A stretch of DNA of 48,434 bases from an uncultured Clostridia bacterium (lineage in GTDB: Bacteria > Bacillota > Clostridia > TANB77 > CAG-465): positions 144,042-192,475 of the forward strand of contig CANQYI010000004.1 in assembly GCA_947628005.1 (NCBI GenBank), written 5' to 3'. Every line of letters begins with the position of its first letter. Within the stretch, counting starts at the first letter, position 1. The position numbers were made by a program, and so were the translations under genes. The notes below the pieces were generated by a model. That model made no database searches. It was not told where the DNA came from and worked only from the letters and a program-made list of their open reading frames with translations. Shown here piece by piece: positions 16,700-25,373 of this stretch.

Positions 16700-17902
16700 A
16701 TGAAAGTTTTAGTTATTAATTGTGGGAGTTCAACAATAAAATATCAATTAATAGATATGGAAAAAGATAATGTCATTGCAAAAGGCAGATGTGATATGAT
16801 TGGGTATGAAAAATCTAATATGATATATACTAATGTAAGAGATGATATAAAAAATAATTTCTTAGTTAATATGCCAACTCATAAAGAGGCAATGCAAGTG
16901 TTATTAAATACATTATTAGATAAAGATACAGGGGTATTAAAAAGTTTAGATGAAATTTATGCCGTAGGACATAGAGTTGTACATGGTGGAGATAAATTTT
17001 CATCAGCTGCTTTGGTAAATGATGAGGTAATAAACAAAATAAATGAACTTTCTGAACTTGCTCCTCTACATAATCCTGGTGCAGTAATGGGAATACAAGC
17101 TATAATGGAAGTTGCTCCATTATTAAAAAATGTAGTAGTTTTTGATACTGCATTTCACCAAACTATACCAGATTACAATTATTTATACGCTTTAAATCCT
17201 AAATATTATGAAAAATATGGAATAAGAAAATACGGATTTCATGGTACATCTTATATGTACATATTAAATAGATTAACTGAAATACTTAATAAGCCAAAAA
17301 AAGATATAAATGCAATTATATGTCATTTGGGCTCAGGTGCTTCTTGTTGTGCTATAAGAAACGGAAAATCTTATGATACTTCAATGGGATTTACTCCTCA
17401 TGAAGGACTTGTAATGGAGACTAGATGTGGAGATATAGATGCAACAGCTGTTACAAAAATTATGGAAAAAGAAAACTTAACACCAGCAGAGATGGAAAAA
17501 ATATTAAACAAAGAATCTGGTAGAGTTGGACTATGCGGAATAGGGGATCAAAGAGAACTTATTAGTGCAGCAAATAGTGGAAATAAACAGGCCATGCTTA
17601 CAAGAAAGATACAATGTAATAGAACAAGAAAATATATAGGGGCTTATATGGCAGAACTTAATAGAGTAGATGCTATCGTATTTACTGGTGGAGTAGCAGA
17701 AAATAATTTCTGTGAAAGACTTTATACAATTCAAGATATGGACTGTTTAGGAATAAAAATAGATAAAGATGTCAATTTTGAAGGCTCTGGAAAAGAGACT
17801 AAAATATCAGCATCAGACTCAAAAATACCAGTATATGTAATACCTACAAATGAAGAATTAGAAATTGCAAAACAAACTGTGGAAGTGGTAAGTCAATGTT
17901 AA
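16700..17902 (+). CDS. ackA: Acetate kinase
   Basis: Makes ATP and acetate from acetyl phosphate, the energy-yielding end of acetate fermentation. ASKHA-fold motifs: VINCGSSTIKYQL, GHRVVHGG, FDTAFHQTIP, KYGFHGTSY, HLGSGAS, TRCGDID and FTGGVAENN. Two positions differ from the usual pattern: METRCGD where MGTR is normal, and FHGTSY where FHGTSH is normal. The catalytic Asp, His and Arg positions look kept. Normal length (400). It overlaps the next gene by 7 nt. Confidence 0.96.
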   Translation: MKVLVINCGSSTIKYQLIDMEKDNVIAKGRCDMIGYEKSNMIYTNVRDDIKNNFLVNMPTHKEAMQVLLNTLLDKDTGVLKSLDEIYAVGHRVVHGGDKFSSAALVNDEVINKINELSELAPLHNPGAVMGIQAIMEVAPLLKNVVVFDTAFHQTIPDYNYLYALNPKYYEKYGIRKYGFHGTSYMYILNRLTEILNKPKKDINAIICHLGSGASCCAIRNGKSYDTSMGFTPHEGLVMETRCGDIDATAVTKIMEKENLTPAEMEKILNKESGRVGLCGIGDQRELISAANSGNKQAMLTRKIQCNRTRKYIGAYMAELNRVDAIVFTGGVAENNFCERLYTIQDMDCLGIKIDKDVNFEGSGKETKISASDSKIPVYVIPTNEELEIAKQTVEVVSQC

Positions 17903-19113
17903 AAAAAGTTCAAAACATTTTAAAAATGTTTTCGAAAGATGTGTGGATACTATACAATCATGAAAATTCAGATAAATATTTTTGTAAATTAATATCTGAA
18001 AATTTATCAACTTCATCAATATGTTTTATTACAAAAAAAGATATTTATATACTCATTAATGAACTTGATAGTAAAAATATAGATTCTATAAAATATAAAG
18101 ATGAAAATTTACATATAATAATATATAGTACAAATACAAGTTTACAAGAAAAAATTGAAGATGTTATAGCAGATTTGAAATTTCCAAAAGAAATTGCTCT
18201 GTCTTATTCTACTATGTCTGATAAAAATATTGATATACTTGGACATGGAGAATTTATAGCATTTTCTAAACTTATAAGGAAACCGTATGTAAAGTATAAT
18301 AAGAAAGTAAAATTTTCTTCTGCGGAAAAAATAATATATGAACTGGATTCTGAAAAGACTAGTTTAGAAATAAATAGACTTAAAATACTTGCTACAATTA
18401 CTAATAAGATATTAGAAAAAACTTTTAATAGCATAAAGATTTCTAGTACTGAAATACAAATTGCAAATCTTACTCGTCAAATAACTCAAGATACTATGAA
18501 AACATTAATAAATAAATTAGAGATAGTGGAGTATGATATGGCATGGGATAACTGCCCTATAGTTTTAACTGGTGTAAATCTTGCTAAAGGAGGTCATTCT
18601 ACTCCAAGTGATAAAAAGTTACTTCCTGGAGATACTGTATACTTTGATTTTGGTATAAAAGCAAAATTTTCTGATGGTATGGTACTGTATACTGATATGC
18701 AAAGAATGGGTTATGCTCTAAAAACTAATGAAGAAGTTGCACCAAAAAATATTGAAAAGGTATTTAATACCTTGGTCGATTCAATCGAAGAAGGAATGGA
18801 GTATACGAAACCTGGAGTAAAGGGATATGTAGTTGATGAAATTGTAAGACAAAAAATTACAAAAGCAGGTTACCCAGATTATAATCATGCAACAGGACAT
18901 CCAGTTGGAAGGCAAGTACATGATAGCGGAGCAATAATTACTTTAAAGATTTCTAAACGTTCAAGACTTGGGTTAGTTGAAAATGGAATATACACTTTAG
19001 AGCCAAGAATAAATATTGCAAATGGTGGTTCAATCGAAGAAATGGTACTCGTAACGAAGTACGGTGGAATTCCACTTTGTGATACTCAAAAGAAATTATA
19101 TTTAATAAAATAA
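17896..19113 (+). CDS. M24-family metallopeptidase (Xaa-Pro aminopeptidase-like)
   Basis: Cytoplasmic pita-bread peptidase. The N-terminal half (about 1-150) is a creatinase-type domain; the C-terminal half carries the metal site. D251 (YFDFG) and D267 (YTDMQR) are the Asp pair, with a loop about five residues longer than usual between them. The His is in GHPVGRQVHD, and the Glu residues are in YTLEPRI and GGSIEEMVLV. Probable role is trimming Xaa-Pro peptides. It starts inside the end of ackA with SD GGAAGTGG. The M18 peptidase follows after 18 nt, suggesting a peptide-use unit behind the acetate genes. Confidence 0.9.
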   Translation: MLKKVQNILKMFSKDVWILYNHENSDKYFCKLISENLSTSSICFITKKDIYILINELDSKNIDSIKYKDENLHIIIYSTNTSLQEKIEDVIADLKFPKEIALSYSTMSDKNIDILGHGEFIAFSKLIRKPYVKYNKKVKFSSAEKIIYELDSEKTSLEINRLKILATITNKILEKTFNSIKISSTEIQIANLTRQITQDTMKTLINKLEIVEYDMAWDNCPIVLTGVNLAKGGHSTPSDKKLLPGDTVYFDFGIKAKFSDGMVLYTDMQRMGYALKTNEEVAPKNIEKVFNTLVDSIEEGMEYTKPGVKGYVVDEIVRQKITKAGYPDYNHATGHPVGRQVHDSGAIITLKISKRSRLGLVENGIYTLEPRINIANGGSIEEMVLVTKYGGIPLCDTQKKLYLIK

Positions 19114-19131
19114 GAAAAGAGGTTATTTGTT

Positions 19132-20517
19132 ATGGATTTAAAATATGAAAAGAAAGATATTTATACTAGTCTAAATAAAGAAGAATTAAAAAAAGTTGAT
19201 GAATTTTCTAAAAATTATATTAATTTTTTAAATAAAGGAAAAACTGAGTATCTTTGTGTAGAAGAGGCAGTAAAATTATTAGAAAAAAATGGATTTGAAG
19301 ATATATCAAAAAAAGAAAGCTTAAAAAAATTAGATAAAGTGTATTTCATAAATAAAGATAAATCATTATATGCTGCAGTTATAGGCAAAAGTAGTTTAGA
19401 TAAAGGATTAAATATAATAGGAGCTCATATAGATAGTCCTAGACTTGATTTAAAACCAATGCCTCTATTTGAAAGACAAGGAGCTGCATTACTAAAAACT
19501 CAATATTATGGAGGTATAAAAAAATATCAATGGATGTCTATTCCACTAGCAATGCATGGTGTAATATATAATGAAAAAGGTGAAAAAATAAAAATAGATA
19601 TTGGCGAAGAATCAGATGATATATGCTTTACAATAACAGATTTACTTCCACATTTATCAAAAGATCAAATGAAAGCAAATGCAAATGAATTTATAGATCC
19701 AGAAAAGATGTCTGTGCTTATTGGAAGCATAAAAGATAATAAAGCAAAAGAAGAACAAATAAAAGCTAACATTTTGAAAATATTAAATGATAAATATGAT
19801 ATAAAAGAGATAGATTTTGCAAGAAGTGAAATTTCATTAGTTCCTGCATTTAAAGCAAAATATGTTGGACTTGATAAAAGCATGATAGGTGGTTATGGTC
19901 AAGATGATAGAGTATGTTCATATTCTACATTATTAGCCATGATTGATACAGTAAAAGAACAAAAAGATATAAATAAAACTATGGTAGCTATGATAGTAGA
20001 TAAAGAAGAAATAGGTAGCTACGGAAATACTTCTATGAGTTCAAATACATTTGATATGTTTATAAATAAATTAATTAAATTAACACAAAATAAAGATTTA
20101 GATATTTTTGAAATTTATTATAATTCTAATATGTTATCAGCAGATGTTTCAACTTGTGTTGATCCAGATTATGAAGAAGTTTCAGATATTCAAAACGGTA
20201 ATATTTTGGGATGTGGAATAGCATTAGAAAAATATACTGGAAGTGGCGGAAAATATAATGCAAGTGATGCAAATGCAAAATATGTATCTTATGTTATGCA
20301 ATTATTTGAAAGAAATAATATTAAATTTCAAATGGGCACTTTAGGAAAAATTGGAAAAGGTGGAGGCGGAACAATAGCTTATATTTTAGCAGCTAAAGGC
20401 GTAAATGTAATAGATTGTGGCACACCAGTTTTAGCTATGCATTCACCATTCGAAGTTACAAGTAAGTACGATGTTTATATGACTTATCTTGCATATAAAG
20501 CATTCTTTAAAGAATAA
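19132..20517 (+). CDS. M18-family aminopeptidase
   Basis: Dizinc aminopeptidase acting on acidic or hydrophobic N-terminal residues. All metal and catalytic motifs are visible: GAHIDSPRLDLKP, GGYGQDDRVCS, VDKEEIGSYG, SADVSTCVDP, and AMHSPFEV near the C terminus. Length 461 fits the M18 (ApeA/ApeB) family. SD AAGAGG precedes ATG. Last gene of the pta-ackA operon, followed by a strong terminator. Confidence 0.93.
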   Translation: MDLKYEKKDIYTSLNKEELKKVDEFSKNYINFLNKGKTEYLCVEEAVKLLEKNGFEDISKKESLKKLDKVYFINKDKSLYAAVIGKSSLDKGLNIIGAHIDSPRLDLKPMPLFERQGAALLKTQYYGGIKKYQWMSIPLAMHGVIYNEKGEKIKIDIGEESDDICFTITDLLPHLSKDQMKANANEFIDPEKMSVLIGSIKDNKAKEEQIKANILKILNDKYDIKEIDFARSEISLVPAFKAKYVGLDKSMIGGYGQDDRVCSYSTLLAMIDTVKEQKDINKTMVAMIVDKEEIGSYGNTSMSSNTFDMFINKLIKLTQNKDLDIFEIYYNSNMLSADVSTCVDPDYEEVSDIQNGNILGCGIALEKYTGSGGKYNASDANAKYVSYVMQLFERNNIKFQMGTLGKIGKGGGGTIAYILAAKGVNVIDCGTPVLAMHSPFEVTSKYDVYMTYLAYKAFFKE

Positions 20518-20523
20518 AAAATT

Positions 20524-20560
20524 AAACCTCTTAGAACTAATTTTTCTAAGAGGTTTTTTC
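20524..20560 (+). terminator. Strong terminator, probably bidirectional
   Basis: AAACCTCTTAGAA (20524-20536) pairs with TTCTAAGAGGTTT (20544-20556), 13 bp perfect, then TTT. On the minus strand it has an A/T-rich flank and lies right after the convergent gene at 20562-20813. Confidence 0.88.
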
Positions 20561-20561
20561 T

Positions 20562-20813
20562 TCAGGCCTGACTTGCCATTACGAAAAGATTATTTGCAAT
20601 TGTATATGTTTTTACATCGTCTGAAACTGGCTTACTGTCTTCCCAGGAAACTTTGCAACGGTATTTAGCTTCTGATATTTGCTTTAATACTGTTACGTTT
20701 AGCCCCTTTTTGATTAGAGATTCTATAGTCCGTTTCCAGAGTACGAGTTCAACTTTGAATTTGCCGTTTTGTGCAACACATTCCAATCTTTCTAAAATAC
20801 CAATATTGTCCAT
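20562..20813 (-). CDS. Small protein of unknown function with atypical codon use
   Basis: 83 residues starting MDNIGILERLECVAQ, not recognised. It has a mixed helix/strand pattern, two Trp (ELVLWKRT, KVSWEDS) and no signal peptide or membrane segment. The start is taken at 20813 because AAGGAGG lies just upstream on the minus strand; the in-frame ATG at 20846 is upstream of that SD. Codons such as CGG, CGT, CTC, GGG, GGC and TGC are frequent here and rare in neighbouring genes, so recent acquisition is likely. The gene at 40007 shows the same shift. Confidence 0.7.
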   Translation of the reverse strand: MDNIGILERLECVAQNGKFKVELVLWKRTIESLIKKGLNVTVLKQISEAKYRCKVSWEDSKPVSDDVKTYTIANNLFVMASQA

Positions 20814-20903
20814 TAAAAATTTCCTCCTTATTAAAGTTAAAATCAAAATTTAAAACTGTAATCTATATTTTATCACACATATAGTAAAAAATCAAATAAA
20901 TTA

Positions 20904-20932
20904 TTGAAAGTATTTGGAAAAAAGTGTATAAT
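20904..20932 (+). promoter_or_regulatory. Sigma-A-type promoter for rodA
   Basis: TTGAAA (20904-20909), 17-bp spacer, TATAAT (20927-20932). Confidence 0.8.
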
Positions 20933-20972
20933 CATTTTAAAATAATATATATTATTAAAAAAAGGAGAAAAA

Positions 20973-22091
20973 GTGTTTAAGAGTTTATTAAAAAATACTG
21001 ACTATATATTACTTGCTGTTGTGTTAATATTATTTATTATAGGAATAATAGGAATATATAGTGCAGGTTATAATACACAAATAAATAAAGATGAATATGT
21101 AAAACAGATAATTTGGTTTACTGCAGTAATGATTGCTATGATAGTAATATGGTCGTTTGATTATAAGATATTTGATATTTTTGGGTATATTATATATATA
21201 ATCAATTTGATATTACTTGTAGTAGTACTATTTATGCCTACATTGATGGGAGCTAGCAGCTGGCTTAATTTTGGCTCTTTTTTGTATCAACCATCAGAAC
21301 TTATGAAGATAGGTTATATACTTTGTGCAGCAAAGTTTATATCATTATTTAATGGCGTAAATAAAACTGATAAGAAAAAAAGAATAATACTTATAATAGC
21401 AATATCTCTGTTAGGCATTATTCCGACTGTATTAATATTATTACAACCTGATTTTGGTACAGCAATAGTATTTGTTTTAATAACAGCATTTATGTTATTT
21501 AGAGCAGGAATAAAGTATAGATATATATTTATAGCATTGGCATTAGTTATAATATTAATTCCACTTGTTTATATGTTTTTACTAAATCCTATCCAAAAAC
21601 AAAGAATAAATGTCTTCTTAAATCCAGAATTAGATCCATTGGGCAGTGGTTATAATGCAATACAATCAAAAATTGCTGTAGGCTCTGGTATGTTATTTGG
21701 AACAGGATTTTTAAAGGGAGCACAAACTCAATATGGCTATTTACCAATTAAGTCGTCCGATTTTATTTTTTCAGTACTTTCGGAAGAAATGGGATTTGTA
21801 ATGTCGGTTACAATAATTGTACTATACTTAATATTAATTTTAAGGTTAATAAGAATTTCAAAGCGCACAAAAGATGAATTTGCATCTCTAGTTGTAATAG
21901 GAATCACAGGAATGATATTTTTTCACTTTGTACAAAATATAGGAATGACTATTGGACTTTTACCAATTACTGGTGTTCCGCTTCCATTTTTAAGTTATGG
22001 TGGTAGTAATATAATTACAAATGGAATAGCAATAGCAATAGCATTAAATATCTCTGCTAGAACTTCTAGTAACAATTTGTTTGCAGATTAA
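20973..22091 (+). CDS. rodA: SEDS-family peptidoglycan polymerase, RodA type
   Basis: Integral membrane glycosyltransferase that polymerises lipid II, working with a class B PBP. About ten membrane segments. SEDS signatures are the block GSGYNAIQSKIAVGSG, then SSDFIFSVLSEEMGF, and PLPFLSYGGSN near the C terminus. Its 372 residues and short N terminus fit RodA better than FtsW or SpoVE, but paralogues are hard to separate by eye. GTG start at 20973 after AAAGGAG. Its likely partner PBP2 (mrdA) is at 31332. Confidence 0.88.
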   Translation: MFKSLLKNTDYILLAVVLILFIIGIIGIYSAGYNTQINKDEYVKQIIWFTAVMIAMIVIWSFDYKIFDIFGYIIYIINLILLVVVLFMPTLMGASSWLNFGSFLYQPSELMKIGYILCAAKFISLFNGVNKTDKKKRIILIIAISLLGIIPTVLILLQPDFGTAIVFVLITAFMLFRAGIKYRYIFIALALVIILIPLVYMFLLNPIQKQRINVFLNPELDPLGSGYNAIQSKIAVGSGMLFGTGFLKGAQTQYGYLPIKSSDFIFSVLSEEMGFVMSVTIIVLYLILILRLIRISKRTKDEFASLVVIGITGMIFFHFVQNIGMTIGLLPITGVPLPFLSYGGSNIITNGIAIAIALNISARTSSNNLFAD

Positions 22092-22121
22092 AAGTTATGT
22101 ATATTTTTACATAACTTTTTT
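22091..22121 (+). terminator. Terminator overlapping the rodA stop
   Basis: AAAGTTATGTA (22091-22101) pairs with TACATAACTTT (22108-22118), 11 bp perfect, then TTT. Confidence 0.8.
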
Positions 22122-22130
22122 GCTATTGTA

Positions 22131-22159
22131 TTGAAAAAAAATACGCGTTATGATATTAT
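22131..22159 (+). promoter_or_regulatory. Sigma-A-type promoter for 22183-24476
   Basis: TTGAAA (22131-22136), 17-bp spacer, TATTAT (22154-22159); an overlapping TATAAT lies at 22157. Confidence 0.65.
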
Positions 22160-22182
22160 AATTTTGATAAGGAGAGATTGAT

Positions 22183-23037
22183 ATGCAAGATAATTTAAAA
22201 GCGGTACAAATAATTGAAACACAAATAGAAAATGCGTTATATTTATTAAGGAATGAACCTTTGAGAAGTGTGAATTCGGATTCAATAAACGTTAAAGAAA
22301 GTTTTAAAGAATTATTAAGGTATGTTCAAGGTAATTTTGATTCTCTAGTAAGTGATAGACAGCTTGCATACAAAATGATGGGTAAAATTGAAGAAATAGC
22401 TGGTTATTATGAAGCAATTACTAAAAAAGAATTTGCTAAATGTAGAGAATGTGAAAGTGAAAATTTGCATGGCATCCAAAATTGTTGTCAAAGAAGCTTA
22501 TTTAATAAAGTAGAAGAAATGGATGTAAGTCAAATTAAAGATGAATTAAATGTTCATTTAGAAAAATTTAAAACGACTTTCAATGATTTAAGAGATGATG
22601 AAAACGGTAAATTAAGAAATTCTGTATTAAGTAGAGTAGAGAGTATGGTATCAGAAGAAATGTTAAGTCAAATAAATTCTACATTAGCTTATAGTGAATT
22701 TGATCGAAAAGATGAAATGATGCACTTTATAAATAATTATTTAAAAACAAGACTAAAAGATACTCTAATTAATGGATTTAATTCAAATTCAGAACAAGTA
22801 GATTCAAGAATTTCAAGTATTTTGGATGATTCAATACAACAAGTACGTAATGATATAATTAAGAAAATGAATGAAGAAAGACCAACATCATTTAGAGATC
22901 AGTTGCAAGGAAAAACAAAGAACTTAAGAGAATTTGTGGATGAAAGAGAAAGCGCTAATAATCAAAAAAATGAAGAAAATATATCAGATCCAGAGCATAA
23001 TACCCCAGGAGGTCTTAATGATGATGTAATATATTAA
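22183..23037 (+). CDS. Helical cytoplasmic protein of unknown function with a Cys cluster
   Basis: Not recognised. 284 residues, almost wholly helical by composition, no signal peptide or membrane segment. A short Cys-rich stretch near residues 87-104 (CRECESENLHGIQNCC) could bind zinc. Two helical segments follow (about 110-165 and 170-240), then a disordered, Glu/Asn-rich tail ending GGLNDDVIY. SD AAGGAGAG precedes ATG. The prepilin-like gene starts 12 nt after its stop, so a role with that surface protein is possible. Confidence 0.75.
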   Translation: MQDNLKAVQIIETQIENALYLLRNEPLRSVNSDSINVKESFKELLRYVQGNFDSLVSDRQLAYKMMGKIEEIAGYYEAITKKEFAKCRECESENLHGIQNCCQRSLFNKVEEMDVSQIKDELNVHLEKFKTTFNDLRDDENGKLRNSVLSRVESMVSEEMLSQINSTLAYSEFDRKDEMMHFINNYLKTRLKDTLINGFNSNSEQVDSRISSILDDSIQQVRNDIIKKMNEERPTSFRDQLQGKTKNLREFVDERESANNQKNEENISDPEHNTPGGLNDDVIY

Positions 23038-23049
23038 GGAGGCTTTATA

Positions 23050-23484
23050 ATGAAAAATGGTGTTTCACTTTTAGTTGTAATACTTGCAATATCTATAATG
23101 TTAGTATTGATATCAACAGCTTCCATTATAGGAACTAGAGCAATTATTACAGCAAACTTTGACGAATTTAATTTAACTTTAAAAAGAGTATCAGATGAGG
23201 TAAATCAGTATTATATTGAAAACAATGAACTACCAATAAGAGTAGAAAATATTAACATTGAAAGTTATTCTGAATTGTATTCTTATATTAGTAAAAAAAC
23301 AAATGATACAGGTGCTAATTTTTATGTAGTAGACTTAGATAAATTAAATGATAATACAATTCAAAAAGGTAGAGGGCAAACTTCTAGTTTAGATGTATTT
23401 ATTGTAGCGGAAAATTCACATAATATTTACTATTTAGCAGGATTTACATATAATAAAGAAAAATATTTTGGACTTAGCAAATAA
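23050..23484 (+). CDS. Prepilin-like membrane protein
   Basis: 144 residues. The N terminus KNGVSLLVVILAISIMLVL looks like a class III (type IV prepilin) leader: a short basic segment, Gly, then an uninterrupted hydrophobic helix. The usual Glu at position 5 of the mature protein is absent, as in many clostridial pseudopilin-like proteins. The rest (about 110 residues) is a small soluble domain containing YYIENNELPIRV. No pilus assembly genes are nearby, so export by prepilin peptidase is an assumption; a simple N-terminal anchor is the alternative. SD AAGGAGG. Confidence 0.65.
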   Translation: MKNGVSLLVVILAISIMLVLISTASIIGTRAIITANFDEFNLTLKRVSDEVNQYYIENNELPIRVENINIESYSELYSYISKKTNDTGANFYVVDLDKLNDNTIQKGRGQTSSLDVFIVAENSHNIYYLAGFTYNKEKYFGLSK

Positions 23485-23495
23485 AAGGAGTAAGT

Positions 23496-24476
23496 ATGCA
23501 ACAATACATAAAACAACTAAAAATAGGAAATGTTACAACAAAAAATAATGTCTTTATGGGTCCGATGGCTGGAGTTAGCGATATACCATTTAGAACTATT
23601 TGTAGAAAATTTAATCCAGGGTTAACATTTACTGAAATGGCTAGTACAAAAGCTATGGAATTTGGAAGTAAAAAGACTCAGGATTTAATAAAAATTCCTG
23701 AATATGAAAGGCCATCTGTCGTTCAAATATTTGGGAGTGATGTAGACGCAATTACAAGCACAATAGAAAAATTAAATGAAAATCCAGACATTGATATAAT
23801 AGATATAAATATGGGATGCCCAGCTCCAAAACTTGTTAAAAATAATGATGGGGCGGGCTTATTATTAAATTTAAATAATATAGATAAAATTTTAAATAAG
23901 GCAGTAAAAGTTTCAAAGAAGCCTATAACCGTAAAGACAAGAAAAGGTTTTGACGATTCTAAAATTACAGCAGTAGATGTGGCAAAAATATGTGAGGATA
24001 ATCTAGTTTCAATGATAACTATACACGGCAGAACAAGACAACAGTACTATTCTGGAAATGTAGATATAGATATAATAAGAAAAGTTAAAGAGTCCGTATC
24101 TATACCTGTTATAGGAAATGGAGATATAGTAGATGTTGAGAGTGCCAAAAAAATGTTTGAAGAAACTGGATGTGATGGCATAATGATATCAAGAGGTGCT
24201 ATAGGAAACCCATGGATATTTAAAAGTATACTACATGGTAAAAATTACAATCCAAGTTTAGAAGAAAAATTTGATATGATGTATTATCACATAAATTTAA
24301 TGTTAGAACAGTATGGAATGGTACAGACAAATCTAAAATTTAGAAAATATGTACCTTATTATTTAAAGGGACTAAAAAATAATGCAAAGCTAAAAGATAC
24401 AATAAATAAATTAAATAGTATAGATGAAGTACAAAATGTGTTAAAACAATATTATGAGTATTTAAAATGCACTTGA
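23496..24476 (+). CDS. dus: tRNA-dihydrouridine synthase (Dus family)
   Basis: FMN-dependent reduction of uridine to dihydrouridine in tRNA. TIM-barrel motifs: MGPMAGVSDIPFRTI at the N terminus, NMGCPAPKLV with catalytic C108, then ITIHGRTRQQYYSG and IPVIGNGDI, followed by a C-terminal helical RNA-binding region. DusB-like length (326). SD AAAGGAG precedes ATG; the terminator stem overlaps the TGA stop. Confidence 0.94.
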   Translation: MQQYIKQLKIGNVTTKNNVFMGPMAGVSDIPFRTICRKFNPGLTFTEMASTKAMEFGSKKTQDLIKIPEYERPSVVQIFGSDVDAITSTIEKLNENPDIDIIDINMGCPAPKLVKNNDGAGLLLNLNNIDKILNKAVKVSKKPITVKTRKGFDDSKITAVDVAKICEDNLVSMITIHGRTRQQYYSGNVDIDIIRKVKESVSIPVIGNGDIVDVESAKKMFEETGCDGIMISRGAIGNPWIFKSILHGKNYNPSLEEKFDMMYYHINLMLEQYGMVQTNLKFRKYVPYYLKGLKNNAKLKDTINKLNSIDEVQNVLKQYYEYLKCT

Positions 24477-24495
24477 AATATGGAGTGCATTTTTT
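24464..24495 (+). terminator. Terminator overlapping the end of dus
   Basis: AAAATGCACT (24464-24473) pairs with AGTGCATTTT (24484-24493), 10 bp perfect, then TT. Confidence 0.78.
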
Positions 24496-24507
24496 GGCTT
24501 AATTTTG

Positions 24508-24536
24508 TTGATAAAAGTCGTATTATTTGATATAAT
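24508..24536 (+). promoter_or_regulatory. Strong sigma-A promoter placed directly at the ylmH start codon
   Basis: TTGATA (24508-24513), 17-bp spacer, TATAAT (24531-24536) with TGA just before it. The -10 box ends 6 nt before the ATG at 24543, so the RNA start should fall on or next to the start codon. Confidence 0.85.
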
Positions 24537-24542
24537 GAAAAA

Positions 24543-25358
24543 ATGATAAGTAAAGATATAAGAAATAAAATATTAAATTCATACGAAAAGAAAGAAGAAA
24601 AAATATTTGTAGCATCATTAATTGATATAGCTTCAAAATTTGAAAATACAGATAGAATTTTTCATACTAATTTTTTAGATAATTATGAAAGTAGTATTGC
24701 AAGTCATGTGTTAAATACTTTAAAAATAAGCTATGTAAAATTTGATATATTAGAAGATATACAAAGAACTGTTATATTTTTTATACCAGAATATTTAAAT
24801 AAGAAAGATTTAAATAAAATTTTTGATGAATATATAGCAGTATTAAAAATTAAACCTGGTGATAAAGAGGCTCATTATTTAAAACATAAAGATTATATGG
24901 GAACATTATATTCCATGGGAATAAAAGAAAATTTAATTGGAGATATATTTGTAAATGATAAGGGCGGATACGTGTTTTTATTTAGAACAGTCATAGATTA
25001 TTTTTTAAACAATTTGGACTGTATAAAAAGATATAAGGTAAAAAATGAAGTATTGAGTGTAAATTCAGATGAAGTAAGGACACTTAAAATATCATATAAA
25101 AGTGAAGATTTAATTATATCATCGTTAAGAGTAGATAATGTACTTGCAACTTTATATAAAATGAGTAGAAGTGAAGTAAAAGACAAGATACAAAATGGCG
25201 ACTTAATTATAAATTCTAAGGAGATGCTTTTTGTTGCCTGTAATATAAACGAAAATGATATAGTCTCTTTTAGAAAATGTGGAAAATTTAAAGTTGGAAA
25301 AATTATTAGAAATACAAAGAGTGGAAAAATTGTTTTAAATGTAAAAAAATATACATAA
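24543..25358 (+). CDS. ylmH: YlmH-like RNA-binding protein with S4 domain
   Basis: 271 residues. The central motif HKDYMGTLYSMGI with GDIF is the YlmH family hallmark, and the C-terminal S4 domain (about 195-265) reads SLRVDNVLATLYKMSRSEV and on to GKFKVGKI. Relatives bind ribosomes or nucleic acid and have been linked to ribosome rescue and to division. The N terminus aligns as complete, yet there is no SD and no room for a leader after the -10 box, so the mRNA is probably leaderless. The neighbours are not division genes here. mtaB follows after 15 nt. Confidence 0.88.
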   Translation: MISKDIRNKILNSYEKKEEKIFVASLIDIASKFENTDRIFHTNFLDNYESSIASHVLNTLKISYVKFDILEDIQRTVIFFIPEYLNKKDLNKIFDEYIAVLKIKPGDKEAHYLKHKDYMGTLYSMGIKENLIGDIFVNDKGGYVFLFRTVIDYFLNNLDCIKRYKVKNEVLSVNSDEVRTLKISYKSEDLIISSLRVDNVLATLYKMSRSEVKDKIQNGDLIINSKEMLFVACNINENDIVSFRKCGKFKVGKIIRNTKSGKIVLNVKKYT

Positions 25359-25373
25359 TTTAAGGAGAATTGT

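Noticed and set aside
20653-20853. Plus-strand open frame opposite the 20562-20813 gene
   Set aside because: No SD, no promoter at the right place; the minus-strand frame has AAGGAGG and a terminator.
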